Assembly (NCBI GenBank): GCA_001799195.1
Contig: MGSU01000028.1
Coordinates: 1 to 19,441 of the forward strand
Length of the DNA stretch: 19,441 nucleotides
Reading direction: 5' to 3'
From: Deltaproteobacteria bacterium RIFOXYA12_FULL_61_11
GTDB lineage: Bacteria > Bdellovibrionota_F > JAHFAK01 > YA12-FULL-61-11
Part shown: piece after piece, positions 1-8,347 of the stretch
How positions within the stretch are numbered: the first letter of the stretch is position 1
How the letters are laid out: every line of letters begins with the position of its first letter
Notes under the pieces: generated by a model
Database searches by the model: none
Told to the model about the DNA's origin: nothing
Seen by the model: only the letters and a program-made list of their open reading frames with translations
Made by a program: the position numbers and the translations under genes

Positions 1-2709
1 TACAGCCTGGAGATCCAACCCGAACGCACCCAGCTCAGCACCACCCCGGGCGATACGATCGCGATCAAAGTCATTGTCCGCGAGCTTCGCGATCAGGCGA
101 ACGACCGAGTCACCGAGGACAGTCAGATCCAGGTCAGCTTCGCCCTGACCACGAGTTCGACCTCCTCGGCCGAGCTGACCGTGGCCAACCCCTATGTCGA
201 CGATCTCGGCGAGGTCCAGGCCATGCTGCGCAGCACCGACGCCTCGGTGGTCGGCGAGCTGACCTTGCGCATTGCGGTGGAGAAGGACGGCGACCTGCTC
301 CCCGGAATAGAGGAAGACGCGTTCCAGAAGATCAAGGTGACCAACCAGATCATCGGCCAGGGCGAGATCCCGGCCAAGATCGTGCTCACCACGGCGCAGA
401 ACAAGATCTCGATCTTTGACGGCGAGAGCGTTGACCTGACCGCCCAGGTCCTCGACAAGAACGATTTGCCGGTGAAGAGCATCACCGTGACCCTCGAGCT
501 CACCGAAGGCACCCTGGAGCAGGGGGAACTCTACCTCAACGCCGATCAGCACGGCCAGACCGTGGAGGGCAAGACCGATCGGCTCGGCAACTTCACCGCG
601 AAGCTGCGCTCCAACCGCAGCAAAGAAACCGTCTTCACCGTCACGGGCAGCTTCATCTACAACCTTATCCCCTACCGCGCCACCATCAAGATTTACGTCG
701 AGAAGCGCCCCTTCGGCGGCATCGAGTTCATGAAGGCCGAGCCGGTGGTCATTGGCACCCAGGGCTCAGGCAACCCGGTCTCCTCGACCGTCTCCTTCCG
801 AGTCTTCGACCCCGAGAACCAACCCCTCGCCGGGTACAATGTCTCCTTCAGGATCATCAAACCGGACCTCGATGCCAGCCTCAACACCCACATCACCACC
901 ACCAACGAAGCCGGCGAAGCTTACGCCCACCTCACCAGTGGGCACATGCCCGGCCCGGTGCTGATCGAGGCCACCGCGACCTTCGAGGTGTCCGAGGCCG
1001 ACGGTTCGAAATCGGCGCGGTATGCCCAGGCAGCGACCACGCGCATCGTCATCGCCTCGAACCTACCCAGCAACAACCGCTTCTACATGGCGTCGGACCG
1101 GCACAACGTCCCGTCCCTGGAGGTCATCGGCGAAACGGCAGTGGTCTCGGTCCTCCTCGGCGACCGCAACGGCAATCCGGTCCCCGAGGGCACGGCCGTC
1201 GCCTTCTTCGTCGAGAACGGAGTCATCGAGAGTCCCGGGGTCACGGATAAGGCGAGCGCGGCCGCCGGGACCTGGCACTCGGGTGGTGAGCCGCGCAATG
1301 TGTTGCCCGGGAACGGGAATCCGGTAGATGGCTTCCTTACCGTGTTGGCCGTGACCGTAGGTAATGAATTCTTCTTCGATTACAATGCCAACGGAGTTTA
1401 CGATCCGGGCATCGACACCTTCGACACCAAGAACGTGGACCAGGAGACCTATTTTGACCTCGTTTCCCGTCCCGACGATTTCCGCCAGGCAGCCAAGAGC
1501 GACGACGATCCGACCAAATCCCGCTTCTACAAATGCTCGAGCGACGCGATCACTCCGGCCACCATCAACCCCACGGGCCAAGACAATCCTGCCGACAACC
1601 TCAAGGGGATCCCTGACGGCGATTATGACCCACCGATCTGTTACAAAGAAGCCAGCCTGGGCGATTTCCACTTCCACGACCAGGGCGAACCCTTCCTCGA
1701 CGAGGACAGCGATCTGACCTACTATCGCATCTTCGGCGATGTCATCTCCAACGGCGACTTCTACATCACCGACGATTTCTACGAGGAGGAGGCCTTTTCG
1801 CCCCACGGCCTTGGCCTGGACGGTCGGCCGGCGGTGCTCTATGACGAGAACGACAATCTCAAGACCGGTTTCCTCTCGTACCTAAACAGCAGACGCATCT
1901 ATGTCCCATCGGTGCCGTTCATCGATTACGGCGAATGGTTCATCGACGAGAGTCTGGACAACAACCTGCTCGATCCCAAGCTCTTCCCGCCCGAGTTCGA
2001 CTTCATCAACTTCCTCAACTACCGGCTCGAAGAGTTCAATCCGCCCGACGGCGTGCCCACCCAACTCAAGATGATCTGGAAATCGATCGAACTCGTCCAG
2101 TCGGGGCTTCCCATCGTCGCCTACATCAATCCGATCCCGAACACCGTGGATTGTAACGGCACCATGCTCGATCCCTCGTACTGTCGCACGAACCCCCAGG
2201 TTCGAGGCAATCCCTTTTCCGGCACGATTGGCCGGCCTCCGTTCGAAGAGTCCTTCCAGTACTTCTTCACGTCCGAGTACCTGCGCATCCCGGACGGAGA
2301 CACAAGGCGCTTCCGGGTCTACATCGGGGATGTCAACGGCAACCCGCTCAGCGAGGGTTCGACCTACCGGGCCTTCGTCGATACCGATCCTCCACCCGCG
2401 GTCAGGATCACCACGGCCGATGGACAGGGGGGGACGAGAGAAGACGTGATCAACTTCGCCGCCGCAGACATGTACACCCTCAGTCCGTCCTCCGAAGAGA
2501 TCTCCATACTCGACTGGCATCCCGAAGGAGTGCTCTCCCATGCCGAGAACGGTGCGGTCATCTTCGATTTCTACCTGACCAACACGACCCAGTCCGTGCC
2601 GATACCTTCCTTGCCGTTCACCCTGGAGATCGAGGTCCACTCGACCCATCCGTACGCGGCGGACAAGATCAGCCTGGCCGTGACCGGCACCTTCCTCGGG
2701 ACGCAATGA
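1..2709 (+). CDS. Large exported Ig-like (Big_1/invasin-type) repeat protein, 5' end outside window
   Basis: The frame is open from the first base to TGA at 2707-2709, giving 902 visible residues with no start or signal peptide in view, so this is the C-terminal part of a larger protein. At least three beta-sandwich repeats of bacterial Ig-like (Big_1) character are recognisable at about 370-700, 720-1040 and 1070-1370, with the family pattern of a 'D(K/R)NGNPV' turn, a 'F.V..G...' strand and a 'T...G' loop. A fourth such segment lies near 2310-2430 (GDVNGNPLSEGS). Between them, 1370-2290 is a loop-rich stretch full of Asp and Gly, including DYNANGVYDPG (from about 1378) and GEPFLDEDSD (near 1684), which look like calcium-binding loops. 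The likely role is a surface-exposed or secreted adhesin or structural protein; ligand unknown. An in-frame GTG at 181 is internal and not a credible start, because the Ig-like coding pattern continues upstream of it. Confidence 0.8.
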   Translation, partial: YSLEIQPERTQLSTTPGDTIAIKVIVRELRDQANDRVTEDSQIQVSFALTTSSTSSAELTVANPYVDDLGEVQAMLRSTDASVVGELTLRIAVEKDGDLLPGIEEDAFQKIKVTNQIIGQGEIPAKIVLTTAQNKISIFDGESVDLTAQVLDKNDLPVKSITVTLELTEGTLEQGELYLNADQHGQTVEGKTDRLGNFTAKLRSNRSKETVFTVTGSFIYNLIPYRATIKIYVEKRPFGGIEFMKAEPVVIGTQGSGNPVSSTVSFRVFDPENQPLAGYNVSFRIIKPDLDASLNTHITTTNEAGEAYAHLTSGHMPGPVLIEATATFEVSEADGSKSARYAQAATTRIVIASNLPSNNRFYMASDRHNVPSLEVIGETAVVSVLLGDRNGNPVPEGTAVAFFVENGVIESPGVTDKASAAAGTWHSGGEPRNVLPGNGNPVDGFLTVLAVTVGNEFFFDYNANGVYDPGIDTFDTKNVDQETYFDLVSRPDDFRQAAKSDDDPTKSRFYKCSSDAITPATINPTGQDNPADNLKGIPDGDYDPPICYKEASLGDFHFHDQGEPFLDEDSDLTYYRIFGDVISNGDFYITDDFYEEEAFSPHGLGLDGRPAVLYDENDNLKTGFLSYLNSRRIYVPSVPFIDYGEWFIDESLDNNLLDPKLFPPEFDFINFLNYRLEEFNPPDGVPTQLKMIWKSIELVQSGLPIVAYINPIPNTVDCNGTMLDPSYCRTNPQVRGNPFSGTIGRPPFEESFQYFFTSEYLRIPDGDTRRFRVYIGDVNGNPLSEGSTYRAFVDTDPPPAVRITTADGQGGTREDVINFAAADMYTLSPSSEEISILDWHPEGVLSHAENGAVIFDFYLTNTTQSVPIPSLPFTLEIEVHSTHPYAADKISLAVTGTFLGTQ

Positions 2710-2770
2710 GCACGGCCGGAGCCTACCCCACGAGCATCGCACGAAGATCCGACCTCGACCGAGGAGCGCG

Positions 2771-3871
2771 ATGATCGCTCTCGGGCTCTATGTCCTGGTC
2801 ACTTTGTCGGTATCCTTCCTCTGTTCCCTGCTCGAGGCCGGCCTGCTCTCCCTGCCCAGGCCCCACCTCGAGTTGATGGTCTCCCGTGGCTCCAAGGCCG
2901 GTGCACTGTTGCGGGCGATGAAACAGGACATCGAGCGCCCGTTGGCCGCGATCCTCACGCTGAACACCGTGGCCAACACCATCGGGGCTGCCGTGGTTGG
3001 AGCCAAAACCCATGAACTGTTCGGCAATCACTGGGTCGCCCTGGCCTCGGCCGGGCTGACCCTCTGCATCCTCGTCGTCTCGGAGATCATCCCCAAGACC
3101 CTGGGAGCGGCCCATTGCAAGAAGCTGGCGCCCTTCACCGCTTACACCGTACGCGCTCTGGTGGTGGTGACCAACCCCCTGGTTTCGACGGTGGTGGCCC
3201 TTGCCCGCAGGCTCAGCAAGCGTTCCCATACCGACCTCACCTTCTCCCGCGAAGAGGTTGCCGCCGTGGCCGAAGCCGGAGCCAGTGAAGGCACTCTGGC
3301 CAAGGGTGAGAGCAAGATTATCAAAAATCTCCTTGTGTTGGATTCCATTCAGGCCCGCGAGGTCTTGACCCCGCGCTCGGTCTTGCAATACTTCCAGAAG
3401 GACGAGACCGTCGCCGACCTCTTGCAGAAGCACCGATCGGTGCGGTTTTCGCGCATCCCCGTAATCGGGAAAGATCTTGACGACGTCCAGGGTCTGGTTC
3501 ACTGGCACCAGGTCTTCGAAGCGTACTCCTCAGGCCAGGGTGACTTGAAGGTAGGAGATCTGGCCCATCCCATCCACGTGGTCCCGGATTCCCTCTCCGT
3601 GCGACGCATCCTCGACGAGTTTCTGCGGCGGAGGGAACACCTCTTTCTGGTGGTCGATGAGTACGGCGGGACCGCGGGTATCGTCACCTTCGAAGATGCC
3701 ATCGAGACCTTGCTCGGCGTGGAGATCATCGACGAGTTCGATCCGGTCGAGGACATGCGCAAGTACGCAGTCGAGGAAGGCCGACGCAAGCGCCGAAGAC
3801 GTGAAGCGGATTCGCCCACGGGCTCTTCCGAAGGCGAAGGGTTCGATGGCTACCAATATATCGAGGACTGA
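2771..3871 (+). CDS. CNNM/CorC (HlyC-like, UPF0053) membrane protein with DUF21 and CBS pair, lacking the C-terminal CorC domain
   Basis: A 366-residue inner-membrane protein. Residues 1-150 form the DUF21/CNNM transmembrane domain with helices near 4-28, 57-80, 88-106 and 125-145, and the family signature SEIIPKTLG at 104-112. A CBS pair follows at about 197-325, ending in VDEYGGTAGIVTFEDAIE (295-312), a hallmark of CorC/HlyC proteins. Relatives are implicated in Mg2+/Co2+ handling. Most bacterial members continue into a CorC_HlyC domain and run to about 420-450 residues; here that domain is missing and the protein ends in a basic stretch (GRRKRRRR, 337-344) and an acidic tail. The ATG is preceded by GAGGAG at 2761-2766. 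The start lies 61 bases after the Ig-like gene and the stop lies 20 bases before the next gene, so it may be cotranscribed with both. Ion transport is inferred from family membership only. Confidence 0.88.
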   Translation: MIALGLYVLVTLSVSFLCSLLEAGLLSLPRPHLELMVSRGSKAGALLRAMKQDIERPLAAILTLNTVANTIGAAVVGAKTHELFGNHWVALASAGLTLCILVVSEIIPKTLGAAHCKKLAPFTAYTVRALVVVTNPLVSTVVALARRLSKRSHTDLTFSREEVAAVAEAGASEGTLAKGESKIIKNLLVLDSIQAREVLTPRSVLQYFQKDETVADLLQKHRSVRFSRIPVIGKDLDDVQGLVHWHQVFEAYSSGQGDLKVGDLAHPIHVVPDSLSVRRILDEFLRRREHLFLVVDEYGGTAGIVTFEDAIETLLGVEIIDEFDPVEDMRKYAVEEGRRKRRRREADSPTGSSEGEGFDGYQYIED

Positions 3872-3891
3872 AAAGGACTCGGAGGCCGGTC

Positions 3892-4737
3892 ATGGAGGAA
3901 CTCTACACCTACACCAACTACCGCAACTACCTGAGGGACTTCTACTACGAACGCAAGAAGACGCTCGAGGGGTACTCCTTCGCCCAGTTCTCCACCGAAG
4001 CCGGGATAGGGTCCCCGAACTACCTCAAGTTGGTGATGGACGGAAAGCGTAACCTCTCGCAGAAGTCCATCGGCAACTTCGCACGTGGCCTCGGACTGAC
4101 CCCGGGCAAGGCCAGGTATTTTGAGTACCTGGTCCTCTTCAACCAGGCGGCCGACGAAGACGAGAGGACTACCTATTTCCGCAAGATGCGGATGGTGAAG
4201 CTGAAGAACCGGCGAGAACGTAATCTCACCGATTACGAGTACGAGTTCCTCTCCAAGCTGCACTACAATGCGGTGTACGAGCTGGTCCTGCTCACCGACT
4301 TCCGGCCCGATCCGGCGTGGATCACGCAGCGCCTCGGCGGTCTGCTCTCGGAAGACGAGGCCAAGCGCACCCTGGACAACCTCCAGCGCCTGGGCTTCCT
4401 GCGCGAGAAGAACGAGCGGCTGGTCCAGTCCTTCCGAAAACTCCAGACCCCGGACGAAGAGATCAATCTTGCTCTGCGCTCCTTCCACAAGAAGGTCATG
4501 GAGCTCGGCATGGCGGCCTTGAACCAACCCCTCGACGAGCGGGAGTTCAGGGGGTTGACCATCGCGGTGAACCGCGACCGGTTGCCCCAGATCAAGGAAC
4601 GGCTCAAGCGTTTCGTCAAGGAACTCAACGACGAACTGTCCCAGGAGCGCGCGCCGGACAGCGTCTATCAGCTCGGTTTGCAGTTCATACCCCTGACGAG
4701 GTCTCTCCCTCCGCCGGTGCTGCCCAAGAAGAGTTGA
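3892..4737 (+). CDS. TIGR02147 family protein (probable DNA-binding regulator)
   Basis: A 281-residue soluble protein. The N-terminal 95 residues carry the TIGR02147 signature: a YRNYLRDFYYERK opening (10-22), a helix-turn-helix-like segment around SPNYLKLVMDGKRNLS (41-56) and RYFEYLVLFNQA (75-86). The C-terminal part is helical and acidic/basic, resembling the DUF4423 region of this family. The family is prominent in Fibrobacter, Bdellovibrio and deltaproteobacteria, often in many copies per genome, and its biochemical role is not established; DNA binding is inferred from the N-terminal HTH-like pattern. A GGAGG at 3881-3885 sits six bases before the ATG. The gene follows the CNNM-type gene by 20 bases and precedes the sdh promoter by about 20 bases, so it could regulate either neighbour, but nothing in the sequence proves that. 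Confidence 0.85.
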   Translation: MEELYTYTNYRNYLRDFYYERKKTLEGYSFAQFSTEAGIGSPNYLKLVMDGKRNLSQKSIGNFARGLGLTPGKARYFEYLVLFNQAADEDERTTYFRKMRMVKLKNRRERNLTDYEYEFLSKLHYNAVYELVLLTDFRPDPAWITQRLGGLLSEDEAKRTLDNLQRLGFLREKNERLVQSFRKLQTPDEEINLALRSFHKKVMELGMAALNQPLDEREFRGLTIAVNRDRLPQIKERLKRFVKELNDELSQERAPDSVYQLGLQFIPLTRSLPPPVLPKKS

Positions 4738-4756
4738 AGCCCTCCCTTGAAGCGTC

Positions 4757-4785
4757 TTGCACCCTCGGTCCGCGTGTGCTAGGTG
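4757..4785 (+). promoter_or_regulatory. Candidate sigma70-type promoter of sdhCAB
   Basis: TTGCAC (4757-4762), a 17-base spacer and TAGGTG (4780-4785), with TG one base before the -10 (extended -10). It lies in the 98-base gap before sdhC and would give a leader of roughly 45 bases. The same arrangement, with a TAG-beginning -10, recurs upstream of four other genes in the window. Confidence 0.45.
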
Positions 4786-4835
4786 GAGAGCCTTACGACC
4801 TTCTCCCCACACCTTGTCCCAGAGGTGGTCAGCCT

Positions 4836-5504
4836 ATGTGGTTCCTCCAATTCTTCTCGTCCTCGATCGGCAAGAAGTTCGTCATGGCCCTCACCGGGGT
4901 GATGATGCTCTCGTTCCTCGCCGTGCACCTCGGGGGCAATCTGTTGCTCTTCGCGGGCGCCGAGGCCTATAATTCTTATTCCCACACCCTGCTCGGCCTG
5001 CCGTTCATCGTCCCCGTGGAAGTGCTCTTCCTGGCTGTCTTTCTCCTGCACCTGGGTCTTGCGCTGACCCTCACCCAAGAGAACCGTCGCGCCCGACCGG
5101 TGCCCTACCAGGTACGACAGAACCAGGGGAAACCCAGCCGACGAACCCTCGCCTCCCAGAGCATGATCTACAGCGGTGCCCTGATCTTCTCTTTTGTTGC
5201 CCTACACGTCGCCACCATGAAATACGGCCCCGAGCGTCCCTTCGGGACTACCGCAATGCGCGATGTGCACGGCTTGGTCCACGAGACCTTCTCCAATCCG
5301 CTCTTTGCCGGGGCCTATATCGTAGCCATGTTGGTGCTCGGGGTACACCTCAGCCACGCCTTCGAGAGCGCCCTGCAGACCTTGGGTCTCGAACACCCTC
5401 GGTACAACGGTATCCTCCAGGCGCTGACCAAGGGCTTCACCGTGATCGTGACCATCGGGTTCTCCCTGTTGCCGGTGTGGTCTTTCGTCCTCGGAGGGAG
5501 GTGA
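4836..5504 (+). CDS. sdhC: Succinate dehydrogenase cytochrome b558 subunit SdhC
   Basis: A 222-residue di-heme membrane anchor of the single-subunit b558 type (type B succinate:quinone oxidoreductases such as Bacillus SdhC and Wolinella FrdC). It carries electrons between SdhB and the membrane quinone pool, typically menaquinone. Five hydrophobic helices are visible. One histidine lies in each of four helices, H31, H72, H124 and H171, spaced much as the axial ligands of Bacillus SdhC (28, 70, 113, 155), so two b hemes are expected. The ATG at 4836 was chosen because it follows AGAGGTGG (4821-4828) and begins the conserved N-terminus; the same frame stays open upstream through the TIGR02147 gene, but that translation is antisense-like junk. 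The stop overlaps the ribosome-binding site of sdhA, which starts three bases later. Confidence 0.93.
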   Translation: MWFLQFFSSSIGKKFVMALTGVMMLSFLAVHLGGNLLLFAGAEAYNSYSHTLLGLPFIVPVEVLFLAVFLLHLGLALTLTQENRRARPVPYQVRQNQGKPSRRTLASQSMIYSGALIFSFVALHVATMKYGPERPFGTTAMRDVHGLVHETFSNPLFAGAYIVAMLVLGVHLSHAFESALQTLGLEHPRYNGILQALTKGFTVIVTIGFSLLPVWSFVLGGR

Positions 5505-5507
5505 GCG

Positions 5508-7418
5508 ATGCTCGACGCCAGAATACCCGCGGGGCCTCTCGAGGCGAAATGGGACAAGCGCATCCTCGAGGGAAAACTGGTCAACCCGGCCAACCGTAGA
5601 CGGTATCATGTCCTCGTGATCGGCACCGGCCTCGCAGGGGCCTCGGCCGCCGCTACTTTATCCGAACTCGGTTACAAGGTCACGGCCTTCTGCCTCCAGG
5701 ACAGCCCCCGACGCGCCCACAGCATCGCGGCGCAGGGCGGGATCAACGCGGCCAAGAACTATCCCAATGACGGCGACAGCATCCGCCGGCTGTTCCACGA
5801 TACCATCAAGGGCGGGGACTTCCGGGCCCGTGAGGCCAACGTCTATCGCTTGGCCCAAGTCAGCAACCACATTATCGACCACTGTGTCGCCCAGGGGGTT
5901 CCCTTCGCCCGGGACTATGCCGGCCTGCTCGACAACCGATCCTTCGGCGGAGCCCAGGTGTCCCGGACCTTCTATGCCCGGGGTCAGACTGGCCAGCAAC
6001 TCCTGCTCGGCGCGTATGCGGCGTTGATGAAGGAACGGGCCGTCGGCAACGTGACCGTCTTGCCGCGGCGCGAGATGCTCGACTTGGTCGTGGTCGAGGG
6101 CCGGGCTCGCGGTGTGGTGATTCGCAACCTGCTGGACGGGAAGCTGGAACGGTATGCAGGCGATGCTGTGCTCTTGGCCACCGGGGGGTATGGCAACACC
6201 TTCTTCCTCTCTACGAACGCTTGGAGTTGCAACGTCACCGCGGCGTATCGTTGTTATCGCCGCGGAGCCTGGTTCGCCAATCCCTGCTTCACTCAGATCC
6301 ATCCGACCTGCATCCCGGTCAGCGGAGAACACCAGTCCAAGCTGACTCTGATGAGCGAGAGCCTGCGCAACGACGCCCGGGTCTGGGTACCCAAACGCAA
6401 GGGCGACAAACGGCCACCTTCCGCTGTCCCCGAGGACGAGCGCGACTATTTCCTCGAGCGCCGCTACCCGAGCTTCGGCAACCTCGTCCCGCGCGACGTG
6501 GCCTCCCGCGCGGCCAAGGAGGTCTGTGACCAGGGTCTGGGGGTCGGAACCTCCGGCCTGGCCGTATACCTGGACTTCTCCGAGGCCATCCACCGGTTGG
6601 GCGAGGAGGCGGTAAGAGCCCGGTACGGCAACCTCTTCCACATGTACCACAAGATCACCGACGAAGATCCCTACCATACGCCCATGCGCATCTTCCCAGC
6701 CATCCACTACACCATGGGTGGGTTGTGGGTGGATTATGACCTGATGACCACGATACCCGGGTTGTTCGCCCTGGGGGAATGCAATTTCTCGGACCACGGG
6801 GCCAATCGCCTCGGTGCCAGTGCGCTGATGCAAGGCTTGGCCGACGGCTATTTCATTCTTCCTGCGACCTTGCCCTCCTATCTCGCCGGTTTGACCCCGG
6901 CGGCCGTCTCGACCGACCACCCGGCCTTCGCCGAAGCCGAGGTCGAGGTCAACCGCCGGCTCACCCGGCTCCTGTCCCTCAACGGTACTCGGGGCCCTCG
7001 CTCCTTCCACCGAGAACTCGGGCTCCTGTTGTGGGACAAAGTAGGTATGGCCCGCGAGCGTGGCGGTCTGGAAAAGGCCCTGCAGAGGCTTCCCGAGTTG
7101 CGTGCTCGGTTCTGGGAGGACCTACGGCTTGCCGGAGATTTGCACCAGCTCAACCAAAGTCTGGAATACGCCGGTCGCGTCGCCGACTACCTCGAATTCG
7201 CCGAGCTGATCACCCGTGACGCCCTGACCCGCGAGGAATCCTGCGGTTGTCACCTGCGGCTGGAGCACCAGACCGAGGAACACGAGGCCAGGCGCGACGA
7301 CGCCCACTTCAGCCATGTCGCCGTCTGGGAACACCGAGGACAGGAGGAGCCTCCCTTGCGGCACGAAGAATCCCTGGTCTTCGAGCACGTCACCCTCAGT
7401 CAGCGGAGTTACAAGTGA
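5508..7418 (+). CDS. sdhA: Succinate dehydrogenase flavoprotein subunit SdhA
   Basis: A 636-residue catalytic subunit that oxidises succinate to fumarate (or the reverse) on covalently bound FAD at the cytoplasmic membrane face. Visible landmarks: the FAD dinucleotide-binding motif [10 protein letters not shown] (39-48); H71 in [10 protein letters not shown], the histidine that binds FAD covalently; H265 in IHPTCIP and R434 in GANRLGAS, both in the substrate region; and the [11 protein letters not shown] segment just before R434. The N-terminus ([14 protein letters not shown]) and overall length fit the TIGR01811-type SdhA of Bacteroidetes, deltaproteobacteria and relatives rather than the E. 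coli type. The ATG follows GGAGGGAGG (5493-5501), which lies inside the end of sdhC, and the stop overlaps the sdhB start, so the three genes are translated as one coupled unit. Confidence 0.96.
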   Translation: MLDARIPAGPLEAKWDKRILEGKLVNPANRRRYHVLVIGTGLAGASAAATLSELGYKVTAFCLQDSPRRAHSIAAQGGINAAKNYPNDGDSIRRLFHDTIKGGDFRAREANVYRLAQVSNHIIDHCVAQGVPFARDYAGLLDNRSFGGAQVSRTFYARGQTGQQLLLGAYAALMKERAVGNVTVLPRREMLDLVVVEGRARGVVIRNLLDGKLERYAGDAVLLATGGYGNTFFLSTNAWSCNVTAAYRCYRRGAWFANPCFTQIHPTCIPVSGEHQSKLTLMSESLRNDARVWVPKRKGDKRPPSAVPEDERDYFLERRYPSFGNLVPRDVASRAAKEVCDQGLGVGTSGLAVYLDFSEAIHRLGEEAVRARYGNLFHMYHKITDEDPYHTPMRIFPAIHYTMGGLWVDYDLMTTIPGLFALGECNFSDHGANRLGASALMQGLADGYFILPATLPSYLAGLTPAAVSTDHPAFAEAEVEVNRRLTRLLSLNGTRGPRSFHRELGLLLWDKVGMARERGGLEKALQRLPELRARFWEDLRLAGDLHQLNQSLEYAGRVADYLEFAELITRDALTREESCGCHLRLEHQTEEHEARRDDAHFSHVAVWEHRGQEEPPLRHEESLVFEHVTLSQRSYK

Positions 7419-8167
7419 AGGACAACCTCATCCTCAATCTCAAGATCTGGCGGCAGAAGGATCGCGCTACTCCCGGGAGCTTCGTGACCTATACGGTCGA
7501 GAATGTGTCGCCCGACAGCTCCTTCCTCGAGATGCTCGATCTGCTCAACGAGAATCTGCTCACCCGCGGCGAGAATCCGGTGGCCTTCGACCACGACTGC
7601 CGCGAGGGGATCTGCGGGATGTGTAGCTTGGTCATCAACGGAATTCCGCACGGGTATGAGACCGGCACCACGACCTGTCAGCTCCACATGCGCAAGTTCC
7701 AGAGCGGCGACACCATCGTCATCGAACCCTGGCGGGCCAAGGCCTTCCCGGTCTTGAAAGACCTGATCGTCGACCGTTCCGCCCTCGACCGGATCATCCA
7801 GAGCGGCGGTTTCATCTCGGTCAAAACCGGTTCGGCCCCGGAGGCCAATTCCCAGCCCCTTCCCAAGGAACTCGCCGACCAAGCCTTTGCCGCGGCAGCC
7901 TGTATAGGATGCGGGGCGTGTGTCGCGGCCTGCACGAACGCGAGCGCCATGCTCTTCGTGGCCGCGAAACTCGGACACCTCTCGCGCTTGCCCCAGGGAA
8001 GGGCCGAACGCCACAAGCGCGTCCTCTCCATGATCAAGGCCATGGACGCCGAGGGTTTCGGCAACTGCACGAACGAGGGGGAGTGCGAAGCGGTCTGTCC
8101 CAAGGAGATCAATCTCGCCGAGATCGCCAGGTTGAACCGCGCCTTTCTGCTCGCTAACTTGGCGTGA
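7415..8167 (+). CDS. sdhB: Succinate dehydrogenase iron-sulfur subunit SdhB
   Basis: A 250-residue electron-transfer subunit. It has all ligands for three clusters: [2Fe-2S] C62, C67, C70 and C88 (CREGICGMC); [4Fe-4S] C163, C166, C169 and C228; and [3Fe-4S] C173, C218 and C224. I place the start at GTG 7415, which overlaps the sdhA stop (GTGA) and follows AGCGGAG at 7402-7408. This gives an N-terminus [13 protein letters not shown] typical of the family. The frame is open further upstream to an ATG at 7247, but those residues overlap the conserved SdhA C-terminus and do not look like SdhB. The enzyme should link the TCA cycle to the quinone pool together with SdhC and SdhA. Confidence 0.95.
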   Translation: MKDNLILNLKIWRQKDRATPGSFVTYTVENVSPDSSFLEMLDLLNENLLTRGENPVAFDHDCREGICGMCSLVINGIPHGYETGTTTCQLHMRKFQSGDTIVIEPWRAKAFPVLKDLIVDRSALDRIIQSGGFISVKTGSAPEANSQPLPKELADQAFAAAACIGCGACVAACTNASAMLFVAAKLGHLSRLPQGRAERHKRVLSMIKAMDAEGFGNCTNEGECEAVCPKEINLAEIARLNRAFLLANLA

Positions 8168-8347
8168 CCATCGTCGGCGTGCTTCACCGACCCGAATCGC
8201 TTTGGCGAATCCCGGGTTTCACCTGCAAGAATAACAATACGTAACGGCGGGAACAGAACCTGCTCGGAGCAGAGCCGCACCAGTTCCCGCGCTCTCGAGG
8301 CGCAGGAGGGTGTAGCCAATGCAACCCCTCTACCAAGGAGGTAGCCG
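8168..8347 (+). other. Intergenic leader between sdhB and the lamin-tail lipoprotein gene
   Basis: A 180-base non-coding gap. It has no convincing intrinsic terminator (no hairpin followed by a T run) and no clear -35/-10 pair. It does contain a nested hairpin (8247-8290) and a near-duplicate of the start region of the next gene (8312-8323 and 8341-8352), listed separately. A long structured mRNA leader is possible. Confidence 0.5.
8247..8290 (+). promoter_or_regulatory. Nested hairpin in the leader of the lamin-tail lipoprotein gene
   Basis: GCGGGAAC (8247-8254) pairs perfectly with GTTCCCGC (8283-8290). Inside the loop, CTGCT (8260-8264) pairs with AGCAG (8268-8272) around a CGG loop. No T run follows, so this is not a standard terminator. 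It could be a leader structure or a regulator-binding site; I could not match it to a known riboswitch family. Confidence 0.4.

Noticed and set aside
2753-2764. CCTCG/CGAGG hairpin covering the Shine-Dalgarno of the CNNM-type gene
   Set aside because: A 5-bp stem with a two-base loop cannot form stably, and such short inverted repeats are common in G+C-rich sequence.
3850-4812. 320-codon open frame antisense to the TIGR02147 gene
   Set aside because: Overlaps a conserved gene with a good ribosome-binding site, and the translated product is a Val/Leu/Glu/Gly-rich mirror typical of antisense shadows.
5658-7010. 450-codon open frame antisense to sdhA
   Set aside because: It lies entirely opposite a strongly conserved flavoprotein with catalytic motifs. 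Long antisense frames are expected from the G/C-rich third codon positions, and its composition matches no protein family.
7247-7414. Upstream extension of sdhB to an ATG at 7247
   Set aside because: The extra residues overlap the conserved C-terminus of SdhA and do not resemble SdhB. The GTG at 7415 has a ribosome-binding site and gives the family N-terminus.
8168-8347. A known riboswitch (c-di-GMP, cobalamin or SAM type) in the lipoprotein leader
   Set aside because: The hairpin is present, but none of the conserved core sequences of those riboswitch families can be read in the leader.
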